Shown here one piece after another: positions 11,988 through 23,771 of a stretch of DNA of 64,000 nucleotides; position 1 is the stretch's first letter; each line of letters begins with the position of its first letter. Under the pieces are notes generated by a model, which worked only from the letters and a program-made list of their open reading frames with translations, was not told the origin of the DNA and ran no database searches. A program made the translations under genes and the position numbers. Source of the stretch: Endomychus coccineus (taxonomy: Eukaryota > Arthropoda > Insecta > Coleoptera > Endomychidae); assembly GCA_958510875.1 (NCBI GenBank), contig OY294067.1, positions 279,577,242 to 279,641,241 on the forward strand, read 5' to 3'.

Positions 11988-12573
11988 CACGGTCGTACAT
12001 ACAGGTCTGGGAACTCTATGTTTGACATGAGTCTCTTACATGTCGCCAAACTCGTAGTCCCTGGCTCAGCCACCAGCTAGCGCTTGGATCGAAGTATGGC
12101 AACAATCACATTATTAAGTAAAATAATTTTTCTCGTAACGCAATATTTACTATTCTGATTTGAGAGAGGAATAGAACTGTTACTCTTGTCAAAATGTATT
12201 ACTCACCTTAAAAATAACGTCATAAAAGACCTCATTGAAACGATTTCTACCCGGAATCGCAAGCATCCACTTTTTTGCATTTCCGCATCTTTCGGCACTT
12301 TAAAAACAGAAGTTTCTTGCTTTACACTTCTGTACCCCGTTTTGCATTTCGGCACAATGCACGGTTTCGTAATTTTTTTCTAAAAACGCCGGTATTCCTT
12401 TTGTTTACAAGTCAACAATGACAGTTGCCAGAGAACACGGTCGTATATGTGCCAGAGATCATTCCTCGACTCATGCGCCACCCTTTTGGTACTACGCGAC
12501 AGTTGACGTTTAGCGGACTCACTTCTCACATAGGAAACAGCCTCGAGTTCCCAGACCTGTATATACGACCGTG
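11988..12573. mobile_element. 586-bp non-autonomous DNA transposon (MITE), 8-bp TSD
   Basis: Terminal inverted repeats of ~29 bp start CACGGTCGTA at both ends with one mismatch (C/T at base 11). They are flanked by exact 8-bp direct repeats ggcagagc at 11980-11987 and 12574-12581. No transposase is encoded; short ORFs inside are chance. The 8-bp duplication points to the hAT, P or Merlin type of transposase; the terminal bases do not decide among them. Confidence 0.85.
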
Positions 12574-12581
12574 GGCAGAGC

Positions 12582-13036
12582 CTTTGAATGCGTTTTTGTT
12601 CGGGCTTCGATAAGCGATGAAAGTTGTGATACTAACGAAACGGTGAGAATGATTTCATCATTTTTTATGCAGGAGCTTATATTTTGGAACGCCACGTTGG
12701 TATCATGCTTGGTATCCTGCTTGGTACCCAAGCTACGGTAATTGAACTGTGTACTGTGAATCTTTGCTTCTGTGGTCCAGTCAATAGTTCAAAAATCAAC
12801 GATTTTTGTAAATCATATGTGTTTTTTGTTGAGAGTCGTAACAATATTTTTGGCTAAATCTTGTGCTCTGTATCCAGGATTTCGTCAAGGGGGTTTTACC
12901 TATTATTAATGAAAATGGGTATCTTGTCGTGCTTATATAACCGCCACTCCTTGTCTTAAATTCCGGACTACGGTTAACGAGGTACGCGTGTTGCCTTTTC
13001 TACTTTCCGGCGTGTATTGGGGTCGGTGGTGGTTGA
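12582..13036. other. No recognisable feature
   Basis: About 450 bp, no gene or structured repeat recognised apart from a small tandem word (ttggtatc/cttggtacc) near 12698-12730. Confidence 0.4.
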
Positions 13037-13742
<706 letters not shown>

Positions 13743-13783
13743 TAATTCATAATTCAGAAAATTTAATTCTATATCTCTTAAGT

Positions 13784-13815
<32 letters not shown>

Positions 13816-14026
13816 CCAGCAATCAAATGATCGAAATGACCTCCTCTGTCAGCTGACCTACCCCAACCGATCATAAAGACCGTTAGGCACATTTTTGAAT
13901 GCCTCCCCGCTAATCGCACCTAAAGTATTTTCAATATTTATACTCAGGAAACGGCAGATTATTGACCCTAGACTTCTGAAATTTGTTCTTATAAATTTCA
14001 ATAAATCAATCAATATTAAACAAGCC

Positions 14027-14470
14027 TGAGGTTTCTTTGCCTAATTGACCAAAATTTCGAGTATGTACATTAAGAGATATAGAATGAAATTACACCAATT
14101 TGGTCCCGTCAGAATTGTCTTCTATTGAAATATATAAGAATCGGGATGCTACCATTGAATGAGTACTGTCAGAGTAATAGCCAACTATCGTAAAACTCAT
14201 ACCTACACTCCTCAATTTAAAACGATTGAACTTTAGATGAATGTGCGTGAATATACTTGTTCTATGGCGGGGCATCGAATCGAATTTTGTTCATCAATGA
14301 TCTACTATCCTTTCAGAGGTTTATATTTACAAAAATATAAGAATCTGACGGGACCAAAGTGGTGCAATTGGTTAACACGCTGGTCTAAACATCCAGGAAT
14401 GTTGCTTTGAATTCCACCTATGGTTCAATGTTTTACGTTTATTCATCTTGAGTTGTTGTTAAATTATCTA
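14027..14470 (+). repeat. Diverged inverted copy of the tRNA-bearing repeat
   Basis: In the opposite orientation to 13148-13742, this copy keeps the same order of blocks: a stretch resembling tattgaaatatataagaa, then gatgaatgtgcgtgaata, then tgatctactatcctttcag, then the tRNA-like region and caatgttttacgtttattcat. Its flank at 14027-14085 resembles the 122-bp direct repeat. Divergence is substantial, so it is an older family member. Confidence 0.75.
14351..14426 (+). pseudogene. Decayed tRNA-like sequence in the inverted repeat copy
   Basis: Aligned with the tRNA-like core at 13292-13366: the 5' end ggacc, the D arm (gtgcaattggttaacac) and the 3' end tggttc are kept. The T loop has lost the TTCGAAT consensus (it reads CTTTGAATT) and the anticodon stem has a mismatch. 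A dead tRNA-like segment. Confidence 0.65.
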
Positions 14471-15575
14471 AGTTATCTTCATATGAATTCCATTTAGTAC
14501 AAAATCAACATTGGTCTTTACAAACAGCAAACTTCAATACGTTAGATTGAAGAACTCATTATGAAAGCTTCAACTTGTTTATAAAATATATCGAGAAATT
14601 CTGGATGCTACGTGGGAAGATTATGAGCATATAACGCTGTTACGAATTTTCTCAATAAAGCAGTTACGTAGGTAGCTATTTGTCTAAAAATTATAATAAA
14701 GATTTAATCTGAAAAGTCAATAATTCACAAAAACATGAGCAAATTCCGCTTTTATACCAAGCTGTATGGCTGGAAACCGTATTCGATAAAAAATCGTAAT
14801 TAATCCTCGCATTCAGGATTTAATTGCCGGCAAACAAATATTGTTCCGTAGATTTTCAAATTAATGGTTTGCTACGTAATTCATAACTGTTGTGTACATA
14901 GTAAGCAGATATCAGAAAGCAGACTTAGCAGACCATGTATAATAACCCGGAATGGAAACAAAAGATTCTACAGGAAGTTTCGTATACTTGCATACCCCAG
15001 CTTCAATTAAAATATTCATAGTCTTGAATTAATGCCTAAAACTTACCTTTTCTTCCAAGGTTTAGCTATAATTACCTGTGTAGGGTAACATTGTTTGTTT
15101 GTTTACAGTCGAGTCGAGTGTCTAGTGTTTTGCTGACATGATTTATTATATCATGAGCACAAGACGTCGGAAACTGAACTAGCAAAACTGTACGTCATGA
15201 TTCGTGATAATTCCAAATAGCACTATTTCCAGGAAAGCGATTTTCTTTTCACACCGAAAATCGCTGTAACTGTGTTGATATTGTAATGAGGATACATTTG
15301 TTTTTACAAGTATCATATTGCCGTACTTTCGGAGATCAGTTGGTCGATGAAAAGATTAAAAATAAATGTTGAATAGAATTAGCAATTATGTGATGAAAAT
15401 CTTAAATAAAATAACTATCAAAAGTTCGATTTTTACTACTTTAATAAATAAATATGAGGCGCCATTTGTGTCATAATTATTACTTATTTATATTCTAAAC
15501 ATCTTAGAATATGTATTAAATTTCACAATATATATTGAATAACTTTCTGAATATATTGATCAAGTTTTATATATA
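14471..15575. other. No recognisable feature
   Basis: About 1.1 kb, AT-rich, chance ORFs only. Confidence 0.4.
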
Positions 15576-15577
15576 TA

Positions 15578-17750
15578 CAGGATGTTCCATCTCACACGAG
15601 CCACCCCGTATATTTCTTATCCCATAGTGAGTGGAAAAATCTCCCGAAAAACGTCGAATGATTTTGTTTGGGGGACATCTTTTGACGTATATTTGAGGCT
15701 TGAACGAGCAACCCCCTAATAAGGGGCGCTTCAACCCCTCTAAATTGAATAGGGGAGAGGGGTTGAGTGATACGTCATTTGAAAGGTCTTGGAACCCTCT
15801 TTACAACGGTGTATGAAAAACGTAAATTTGATGAACCGTTTTCGCCAAAAATCAATGTTGTTGCTCGAATGCGCCACCTTGAATATTTTGGTTATTTGTA
15901 CAATGTACAAGCTCATTTTCATTAAGCCTTTTTTACAAACTTGAAAAATCTTCAAAAAATCACATTCGTAAAAAAATTGAATTGTGTTGTCATGCTTACA
16001 ATGAAAAAATTAAATCAAGCTTGTTTGAATCAAATGTTCAAATTGTCCTCCATTGACTTCCATACAATAATACAATCTTGACTGAAAACCGTCTCTAACA
16101 TGGTTCAGCATAATTGGAGTTATTTGACGACACTCATTTACAATTCGTTGGCGTAGTTCGTCCAAATTTTCAGGCTGAGTCACAAAAATTTTGGACTTAA
16201 GATGTCCCCACAAGAAGAAGTCCAGAGGGTTCAGGTCAGGAGATCGGGCAGGCCACTCCATAGGACCTCTTCTTCCAATACAACGACCGGGGTATTGCAA
16301 ATTGAGGTATTGGCGAACTGGTGCGGCGTAGTGAGGAGGAGCTCTGTCTTGTTGGAAATGCAATTGTTGTTCAAGTAGTAGAGGATCGTTTTCTAATTGT
16401 TCAGTTATTAACGGATCAATCGCATTATCCAACATTTCAAGATAAATTTCGCCATTTAAATTACCAGGAATAAACAGAGGTCCAATTAGGGGGTCTCCCA
16501 AAATTCCTACCAAAACGTTTAGCTTTTCCCGATGTTGAGTGTGAGCTTCTCGAAATACATGAGGATTTGTAGCGCTCCAAATTCTACAGTTATGCCGGTT
16601 AACCTCTCCATTAAGTAAAAAAGTGCATTCGTCAGAAAAGCAAACGTTGTACAAGAAATTTGGGTTGTTGTTGTTACGCTCGACCATAATTTCGCAAAAC
16701 TCTTGCCTTCGATCCCAATCATCATCATTTAATTCCTGAATTAATTTAATTTTGTACGGATCGAACTTGTGCTTATGTAAAATTCTGAAAACGTTATATT
16801 GGCTAATACCGGAAGCTGCAGAAAGTTGTCGTACAGATTGCGTGTTTGGCATGAGTTGGACATGTCCCAATACCGCCACAGCTGCTCCTTCATCATTAAC
16901 AATTCCAATGGGTGCCCTTTTTTATCCATTACTGAACTCGTCTCCACAAATTTTGAAATCAATTCCATTACGTACTTATGGCGAACGCTACGTTCAGGAT
17001 GATTTTCGTTAAATATCCTTGCAGCCGCTCGGGCATAATTTTGATTTTGGTAATAAAGGCTAACCAGCTCAACACGTTCTTGCAATGTGTACACCATATT
17101 TTTTGAAATTTTAAACAAATCAGCAAAGTAGTAACTCAACAGATTGATTAAAATCATGAAATGATCGAAGAAACGTTAAAACCAGATAAACACCTTCTAA
17201 GAACAAAAAATGAAGGCAACATAAGGAAATGTTTTGCTGTCTTTTTATTTATTAGTTTGAGAGAATGTATTATTGTATGGAAGTCAATGGAGGACAATTT
17301 GAACATTTGATTTAAACACGCTTAATTTAATTTTTTTCATTGTAAGCATGACAACACAATTCAATTTTTTTACGAATGTGATTTTTCGAAGATTGTTTAA
17401 GTTTGTAAAAAAGGCTTAATAAAAATGAGCTTGTACATTGTACAAATAACCAAAATATTCAAGGTGCAACAAAATTATTTTTTGGCGAAAACGGTTCATC
17501 AAATTTACGTTTTTCATACACCGTTGTAAAGAGGCTTCCAAGACCTTCTAAATGACGTATCACTCAATCCCTCTCCCTTTCAATTTTGAGGGGTTGAAAC
17601 GCCCCCTATTAGGAGGTTGCTCGTTCAAGCCTCAAATATACGTCAAAAGATGTCCCCAAACAAAATCATTCGACGTGTTTCGGGAGATTTTTCCACTCAC
17701 TATGGGATAAGAAATATACGGGGTGGCTCGTTTGAGATGGAACACCCTAC
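15578..17750 (-). mobile_element. Tc1/mariner-type transposon with ~490-bp inverted repeats
   Basis: The ends form long inverted repeats: 15578-16074 against 17266-17750, starting CAGGATGTTCCATC on the left and (inverted) TAGGGTGTTCCATC on the right, within TA-rich flanks. The left end follows a TA dinucleotide, as expected for this superfamily; the right flank is altered (TG). The two arms differ at scattered positions and by small gaps, so the insertion is not new. One transposase gene lies between them, and its last ~21 codons lie inside the left arm. Confidence 0.9.
16010..17097 (-). pseudogene. Tc1/mariner-superfamily transposase, one frameshift
   Basis: DDE/D transposase that would cut and reinsert the 2.2-kb element. 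The ATG at 17097 opens an N-terminal helix-turn-helix (VYTLQERVELV...YYQNQNYARAAARIF). The frame changes once at an A6G3 run (16915-16923), where one extra base is present. Downstream the frame continues with a second HTH (SVRQLSAASGISQYNVFRIL), then the catalytic blocks: FSDECTF, FQQDRAPPHY and WPARSPDLNPLDFFLWG. By my count 36 residues separate the second and third D. Apart from that single indel (mutation or assembly error) the protein looks complete, ~360 residues. Its C-terminal codons are duplicated, inverted, in the right TIR. Confidence 0.9.
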
Positions 17751-18439
17751 ATATATCGATTGTAGAATGTACATATATAGAAGTTGTGAGAAATATTTAT
17801 AAAACTTTAGCTTCGTATATTCGCCACTGGAGGCGCTCAGGCAATAGATTAATTTGAGGAATTATCAATCAGGTCCGGCAACACCGAAGATTTATCATGT
17901 ATACAAAAGTTCTAACGACCGGGGCACTGAAAAGTCAAATAATTCCAACTTATTCTGTTCTGTTGAATAGAAACCTACCGGTAAGCAAGTATATGTATAC
18001 TAAAATATTTTCGATTCGTTATTTCTACTTTGTATCCAGTCACATATCATGCGACAAACAATTTTGGATGATTTGGCAAAAAGATTTCGTAGCTCAAAAG
18101 TGCAGAAAGATGTTTTGAATGATTGTATTTTTTGTTCTATTATTCTAACCTATTTCTACTCATTTTGAAAAGTATAAATAACCTTCGATTGTGTAAACGG
18201 ATAATATTTATAGACACATCAACATATGTAATATCTACATATTGAAATGAATTCGAACGTTCAGAAAAAATGTTTTAATGTATTTCTGTTTTACTAAACT
18301 CGGTTTCGGTAAGTTTAATCTGGTTGATTGATCAATCAATTTATTAATTATAATACGTATATACAAATAAATAACTACATTTTACAAAAAGTACATATTT
18401 TGAATTTTATGATAATGGAAAATAGACATTCTTTCAAAG
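17751..18439. other. No recognisable feature
   Basis: AT-rich interval with chance ORFs only. Confidence 0.4.
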
Positions 18440-19130
18440 ACAGAACCTTCTGTGAAATTTACTAATCTTACGGCTCAAAACTCCACTGGGCAATGTTGTC
18501 AATACACTGCTCAAAATTACTTTTGTGTCTGGACCTCCATTCCTTATCTCTGCTGACAAATTCGTTGCTTTCCTCATCATGTTGTAGTTTGATACTTCAA
18601 AACTTCATCTAAAACAGAGTTAGTTCCTATTCGCTCTTCATACATTACTATCAAGTGCACATGCTTACACAATGCATTCTTTACTGAAAATTTAGGGCAC
18701 TAACACACTGGTAGAGATTGATACAAAATTTGCATACTCTGCAGTATAGAGTATAGTTTCCTACATTATTTTTCACATACTTTAAATCTATAGTATATGT
18801 TGTGTTAAGGTCTTTTAATGACTACTTTAAATTGTCCATATACTTGAGGATGATTTTTTACCTCCACATTGTTATTAAACACTTGTCTTCATGTGAGCTT
18901 TTGATATAATTTGGTTCTTATAGCTGTTCACACTTGGCCATTCAATATCCATAATCCTCTTCCATATTTTAATGTCTACCAGGTCGTCAATTGTGTCCTA
19001 GTAGTCAGCTTCACATTTCTCTTCAGTTGCCTAGTCCTCAGTAGGTTGTTTAATATCATGTTTGTGTTGATTTAACAATGTAATAGTGGGGCCCATGTTT
19101 CAGTACTTCCTTCATCCTGAAAATAATACC
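18440..19130 (-). pseudogene. Possible SWIM-type zinc finger remnant (transposase-like)
   Basis: The minus strand around 18570-18700 reads CPKFSVKNALCKHVH, then LIVMYEER and a tail NSVLDEVLKYQTTT. The C...CKHVH spacing resembles the SWIM zinc finger (C-x-C-xn-C-x-H) found in MULE-type transposases and some host proteins. Upstream translation (to ~19130) shows scattered plausible stretches such as DTIDDLVDIKIW but many frame breaks. I cannot name a family with confidence; a decayed DNA-transposon gene is the simplest reading. Confidence 0.3.
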
Positions 19131-19960
19131 TAGAACAAAAACAATGTATTTTAGATCAACAAGAATATTTTCATACTCATTATTGATACCTAGTTAAATA
19201 GTTGACAACATTTGTTTCACTTACTTCTTGTAATTATTGAAAAATTACATGAAGCTTGTCATTGGTTTCATTGATTATTATACTGGATACATCAGCTATA
19301 CCTCCGGCTAGTCATCGAGATCCAATTCTGTTTTATTGATAAAGGCCTACCAGTCTTTCATATTTTTTGTTTTGTTTTCACTTTCTACCAAAATTCTCTG
19401 CTTCAACTGTGTATTACAACTTGCTGTTATTGTAATTGATATTTGATACATTAGAGTACATTGACATTTCATAACCAATTTATTCACGTCAAAATAACAA
19501 TTCATAATGTATTATCCATAACAATACGCTTCTACGTAATATGATGTTGATTTTATCAATTTTCCTGAATAATTGTATGAATTATGCTAAAGTCACGATG
19601 ATGTAACGAACTGTCATCTGAAAGATAATTTGATAATAATCATATTCATTCATTTGATCTGGCCCAGATTAGCTATTTTCATACAATGATCGCAGTCATA
19701 TTCATTCATATCTAAGGAATGAATAAACAGATGAGCTCAAAAAAATCCCAAACTACCAAATGGTAGTACCAATGGTCTGTCATATACAGTCTAAACTGTG
19801 TAATGATCCATCGATTTATGGGAAAAGTCGGTCGGGCTATACATAGATTTTCGTTTCCTTTCCTCATAATTCAGCTTCGTCGTTCATATATTCGTTATGA
19901 ACCTAAATTCTGATATAACTAAACTTAGGATTGGAGAAACTGTAATCCTATCCATGTAGG
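19131..19960. other. No recognisable feature
   Basis: AT-rich, no recognisable gene or repeat. Confidence 0.4.
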
Positions 19961-20660
19961 AGCCGTCAGGCATGACAATGGGGCTTAGCTTGGCTAGAAC
20001 CTGGGCGTCCCAGCCTCGCATTTAATGAATTGGCCCAAGTCGAGCCTTGGTGGAATGTTTCCGCCCAAACCCCAGGCAAACTTTACAAATTGAGCCTCGA
20101 CTCTTAAATCTCTAACCAAGCCTCAGCCAGACCTTATACTAGTTTTGGATCCACTGCTTCTACTCAAGCCTCAGCCAGTTTTCATACAACGACTTTCGGC
20201 TTTCCTGTTTCTAACTAAGCCTCAGCCAGGTTTCGTGAACTAAATGTATGCTCTCAAACGTCTAACCAAGACTTAGCCAGATTTCAGACACCCAGTCACG
20301 GCTCTGCATTTGCTAGTCAAGCCTCAGCCAGGTTTTATACACCAAATATCGGCTCTCAAGCGTTTAACCAAGATTCAGCCAGATTTTAAACACCCAGTTT
20401 CGATTCTTCTGTTTCTCACTAAGCCTCAATCAAGCTTCACTTTACACCTACAGGACATTCATACACGTGAATTTCCTACTGGTTCAAAAGTGATGTAGGT
20501 GTTGTTCTAATTTGACTAATTTCGCAAAATGAATATGTTATGTATCACATCCTTATGCTAGAAGCCGCCAACCAGGATTGACTATGGGGACAAGCTTGGC
20601 TAGAACTTGGGAGTGCTAGCCTTGCGTTACATGCATTCGCCCAAGTCTGGGCCAAGATCT
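19961..20660. repeat. 51-bp minisatellite with flanking duplicated segment
   Basis: The word cctcagccag and its variants recur at about 20121, 20169, 20220, 20271, 20322, 20373 and 20424, a 48- then 51-bp period over ~7 diverged units (20100-20450). A ~90-bp segment around 19961-20050 (words cttggctagaac, tgggcgt, cgcccaagtc) reappears at about 20570-20660. The 51-bp period keeps reading frame (17 residues), but stops break it, so a coding role is unlikely. Confidence 0.75.
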
Positions 20661-21560
20661 AAATATCAGTCTAAGCTGAGCCTTTTTGATCGTTTTTTTC
20701 CGATTTTTACAAAATTGGGCCAAGATTGCTGCCTGTGTCATGGAGCCCTCGCGGCATGTTATCATTCCTAGGTTCAATCAGACTCGGACCAATTTTGGGC
20801 TACAAACCTCCGCCAGAGTTGCATAGCATTGGCAGAGTTCTTATTCAAGGATTGGCCCAAAGAGTGATGCCCAACGTCGTAACAAATCTCATTTTCAGTA
20901 TTGTTACGATATTGTATTGCCAAATTGAACCACGCCTAGCCTGATGATAGCAACCCAAGTGACATATAGCAATCGCCCAACCTTGGCCTCCAAGCTTGTG
21001 CCAGAGTTATGAAGCACCGGCCCGGACCTTAGCCAACATCGAGCCTGTTGTTTGTTCCTACTTGGGTACCTAAATGTATGTCGTCTGCTGTGTAACCTTG
21101 GAAACTGGTACCCTCAGCAATAAATTACTTTGAAGAGGAACTTGAAAATGAAAGGCTATAACTGCTTTCAGAGAGCTTTACAACTGAGTGTATCAACAGT
21201 CAATAAAATCTCAGGTTAACGAAGCAAATGTGAAGCATTTGCAAGTCCAAGAAAACAACAAAAGCTAAAGTGATTGTAAATATAGACGTCTTCGGATCAA
21301 CAGTACAATAATAGTGGCATTAGAAAACCTACTTATACAGATGTAACAACACCGGCAGACTCAACACACCCATTTACACATAAAATATCTATGATACTTG
21401 GAGCGTTTTCCATAGCATTAGAAAAATCAGCACTTTTGACCGAGTTAGACACAATAAGAAACATTGTGATACACAACGGCTATTCTGTACCGTTAATGAA
21501 TAATTAAATCATGAGAAAATCTTCAAAATTAACTATTAATCAAACTCATCCCAACGTGCA
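20661..21560. other. No recognisable gene
   Basis: Locally GC-richer (20700-21060) and containing further degenerate copies of words such as ttggcccaa and gccagagtt, perhaps related to the adjacent minisatellite. No protein recognised. Confidence 0.4.
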
Positions 21561-21639
21561 ACAAAAAACCTGAGAAAAAATTTGTTACCTTTGCGTACTT
21601 TTGGCCAATATCTGATGAAAGATACAAAAATTAAATGTA

Positions 21640-22060
21640 ACTTTCAAACCAAGCCAAAAATTTTCAAGCATATTTTTCAATACAAAAACGGAATCTAATA
21701 AATTTCGGAATTCAGGAGCCTATAAGTTAACTTGTGAGGAATGTAATGCCCTATACATTGGTCAAACCGGTAGATCATTTGAAGTTAGATAAAAGGAACA
21801 TTTTAAGTCATTTAAATCAAATAAAAGTAATTCAGATTTTTCAAACCACCTCAAGGAAACCCAACACCGTTTTCCTCCACTATAAAACCTACATATTTTA
21901 AATAGAATTACGAAGCGTAGCCAACTTAATCTATCAGAATCTATAGAAATTTTCAAACTCAATAATCCTTCGAATAATCTACTTAACGAGCAACTTCACG
22001 TAATACAATCCTTAGAATGTAACTACCGACAGTTTAATCCCTCACCGATTACTATCTCAA
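21640..22060 (+). pseudogene. Penelope-like element GIY-YIG endonuclease fragment
   Basis: The plus strand reads SGAYKLTCEECNALYIGQTG, then RSFEVR, a stop, KEHFKSF and SNHLKETQH. This is the GIY-YIG nuclease signature with the C-x2-C insert seen in Penelope-like retroelements. In-frame stops (after EVR and after PPL) show it is dead. No hammerhead-like core was found just downstream, unlike at 11.4 kb. Confidence 0.8.
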
Positions 22061-23361
22061 CAAAATTAACCTTAGTAGCTATGTGTAACATTAATTATTT
22101 GAATCGATTCACTTTATTGTGAATTTCGTATAAATACCATGATGTTTCAGTGTTTTCTCATTGTATGTTTTGATAATGAACTGTAAAATTCGAAATTACA
22201 TTCACCGTTGTTATAAATAAAGTGATATTTAACAAAGTAAAATTTGTTCTTTTCATCTTTAGAATAATAGTGGTTTGACCTAAATATTAAATTCCTTCTG
22301 AAATAATTCTTTCTTGGGCAAAATTAAATTTAAGTCTTTGTGGAAATGTGTTTGTGGGGTTGAGATGAATGTTATAGTTACATTTTGATAAAGTGAATAA
22401 TTTTGTATAATTGGTTAATGTGAAATAGTTAAAAGAACATTATATTGTACGAAGCTGTGAAGTGATATTTATAATTTTGATGTGAATGTGCAATAAGCTG
22501 GAAAGGGAGTATAGGAATGATAACATGCGAATTCATTCGAATTTTTTTAAAAGTTCAGGCTATTCTTATCCAAACACATTGAAAACCTGGGAAACCTTAC
22601 AACACTGTATCATATGCTACTATGACGACGTCATTTCTTTCTTATCGTAAACAAGCTTAAGTATTCTCAATTCCCCTCTAAATAATTCATTATGAGACGT
22701 TTGAGTGATGATTGAATCTTTTGCTCTGACGGATACGAAGATGAAACATAATAAGGCATAACCATGAATGCAAGAAATGTGTTTCATTACGTATTAAAGT
22801 AGTACAGATATCAAACATACTTGTGTTTCGCTCGACTCCGCTTCGTGCTCAACCAAGTCATTTTATACATTAGAGCGTTTACGTTGAAGCCTTCATGTTT
22901 GCATATGTAGAGATTGCGGTAATTAGATTTGGAAATTATACACCTATTTTCATAACAAAACATTATAACGAGACAGATGTGGCGTAAATGATTACGGTTT
23001 ACGTATCAAAATGTATTAATTAGAAATAATTAACGAAATTGTTAATCAAGCAGCTCATTTCGTGTTGTTTATTGATGGAAATGAGACCTATTATATGATA
23101 TTATTTCGATGTGTGGAAAGCTTTTCAGAGCTTATCGAAGTATCGATAACATTAGTTTCATGGTACTCTGACGAATTGCGCACTTTCTACCTCCTAATCT
23201 TTTTAACACGAACTACGCACTCTACAGAACAAATTCAAAGTACAAAAATTGCGAAGTTGGTGATTCTTGAAATTATAGGATATAAAATAGAAAAATAAGA
23301 ATGAGAGAAGTAAAATAGAAAAGGTTTGTTGATATTCATACAAATACAAGATACTTATTAT
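22061..23361. other. No recognisable feature
   Basis: About 1.3 kb without recognisable coding or repeat content; a 78-codon plus-strand ORF at 23062-23298 has no familiar motif. Confidence 0.4.
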
Positions 23362-23398
23362 TAAGGTAAGATAAGATAAGATAAGTTAAGATAAGATT
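23362..23398. repeat. (GATAA)n simple repeat, probable tail of a non-LTR element
   Basis: About seven GATAA-type units (gataagataagataagtt...). With the gypsy insertion removed, they continue directly from the end of the minus-strand non-LTR element at 29446-29587, reading (TTATC)n on that strand. So they probably are its 3' simple-sequence tail. Confidence 0.7.
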
Positions 23399-23707
23399 TA
23401 TAATAATAATAGATCGGTGTACTTGGTCTAAGGCATTTATTTAGATGTTCTTAGTATCATCGTTCCAATTCAACTACTCTTTACATATATTCATACATTT
23501 ACCTAATGTTCGATCGGTGCAGCGTCAGCTGGTCAATGTCCGTTGACCATCAGGTCGACGATCGATGCATATGCTTAGTCAATGATAGTTGCTTAATTGT
23601 AACCTTTTTTTAGTTCATATAGTTCATAGGACCTGTTGGCACAACAAGTGTCTAAATACCATCTATGACTTAAATAAGAGTTCCTAACTAATAACAGCCT
23701 CATTACA
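23399..23707 (-). repeat. 3' LTR of the gypsy element
   Basis: 309 bp; on the element strand it begins TGTAATGAGG and ends in a TATTATTATTATA run. It differs from the 5' LTR by two substitutions (near 23410, and in the T7 run near 23608 where the other copy has TTTATTT). It contains AATAAA-type sequence near its end on the minus strand. A polypurine-like stretch (cggaggtg on the minus strand) adjoins it at 23708-23716. Confidence 0.95.
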
Positions 23708-23771
23708 CCTCCGGGGTGCAAGGAAAAAAAAAATATTTTTTTTTTGTACTTCTAAAACTATGGTTAATTGC

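Noticed and set aside
23708..23771. env gene in the gypsy element
   Set aside because: Only 64 bp lie between the pol stop and the 3' LTR; the small 5' membrane ORF shows no Env features beyond one hydrophobic span.
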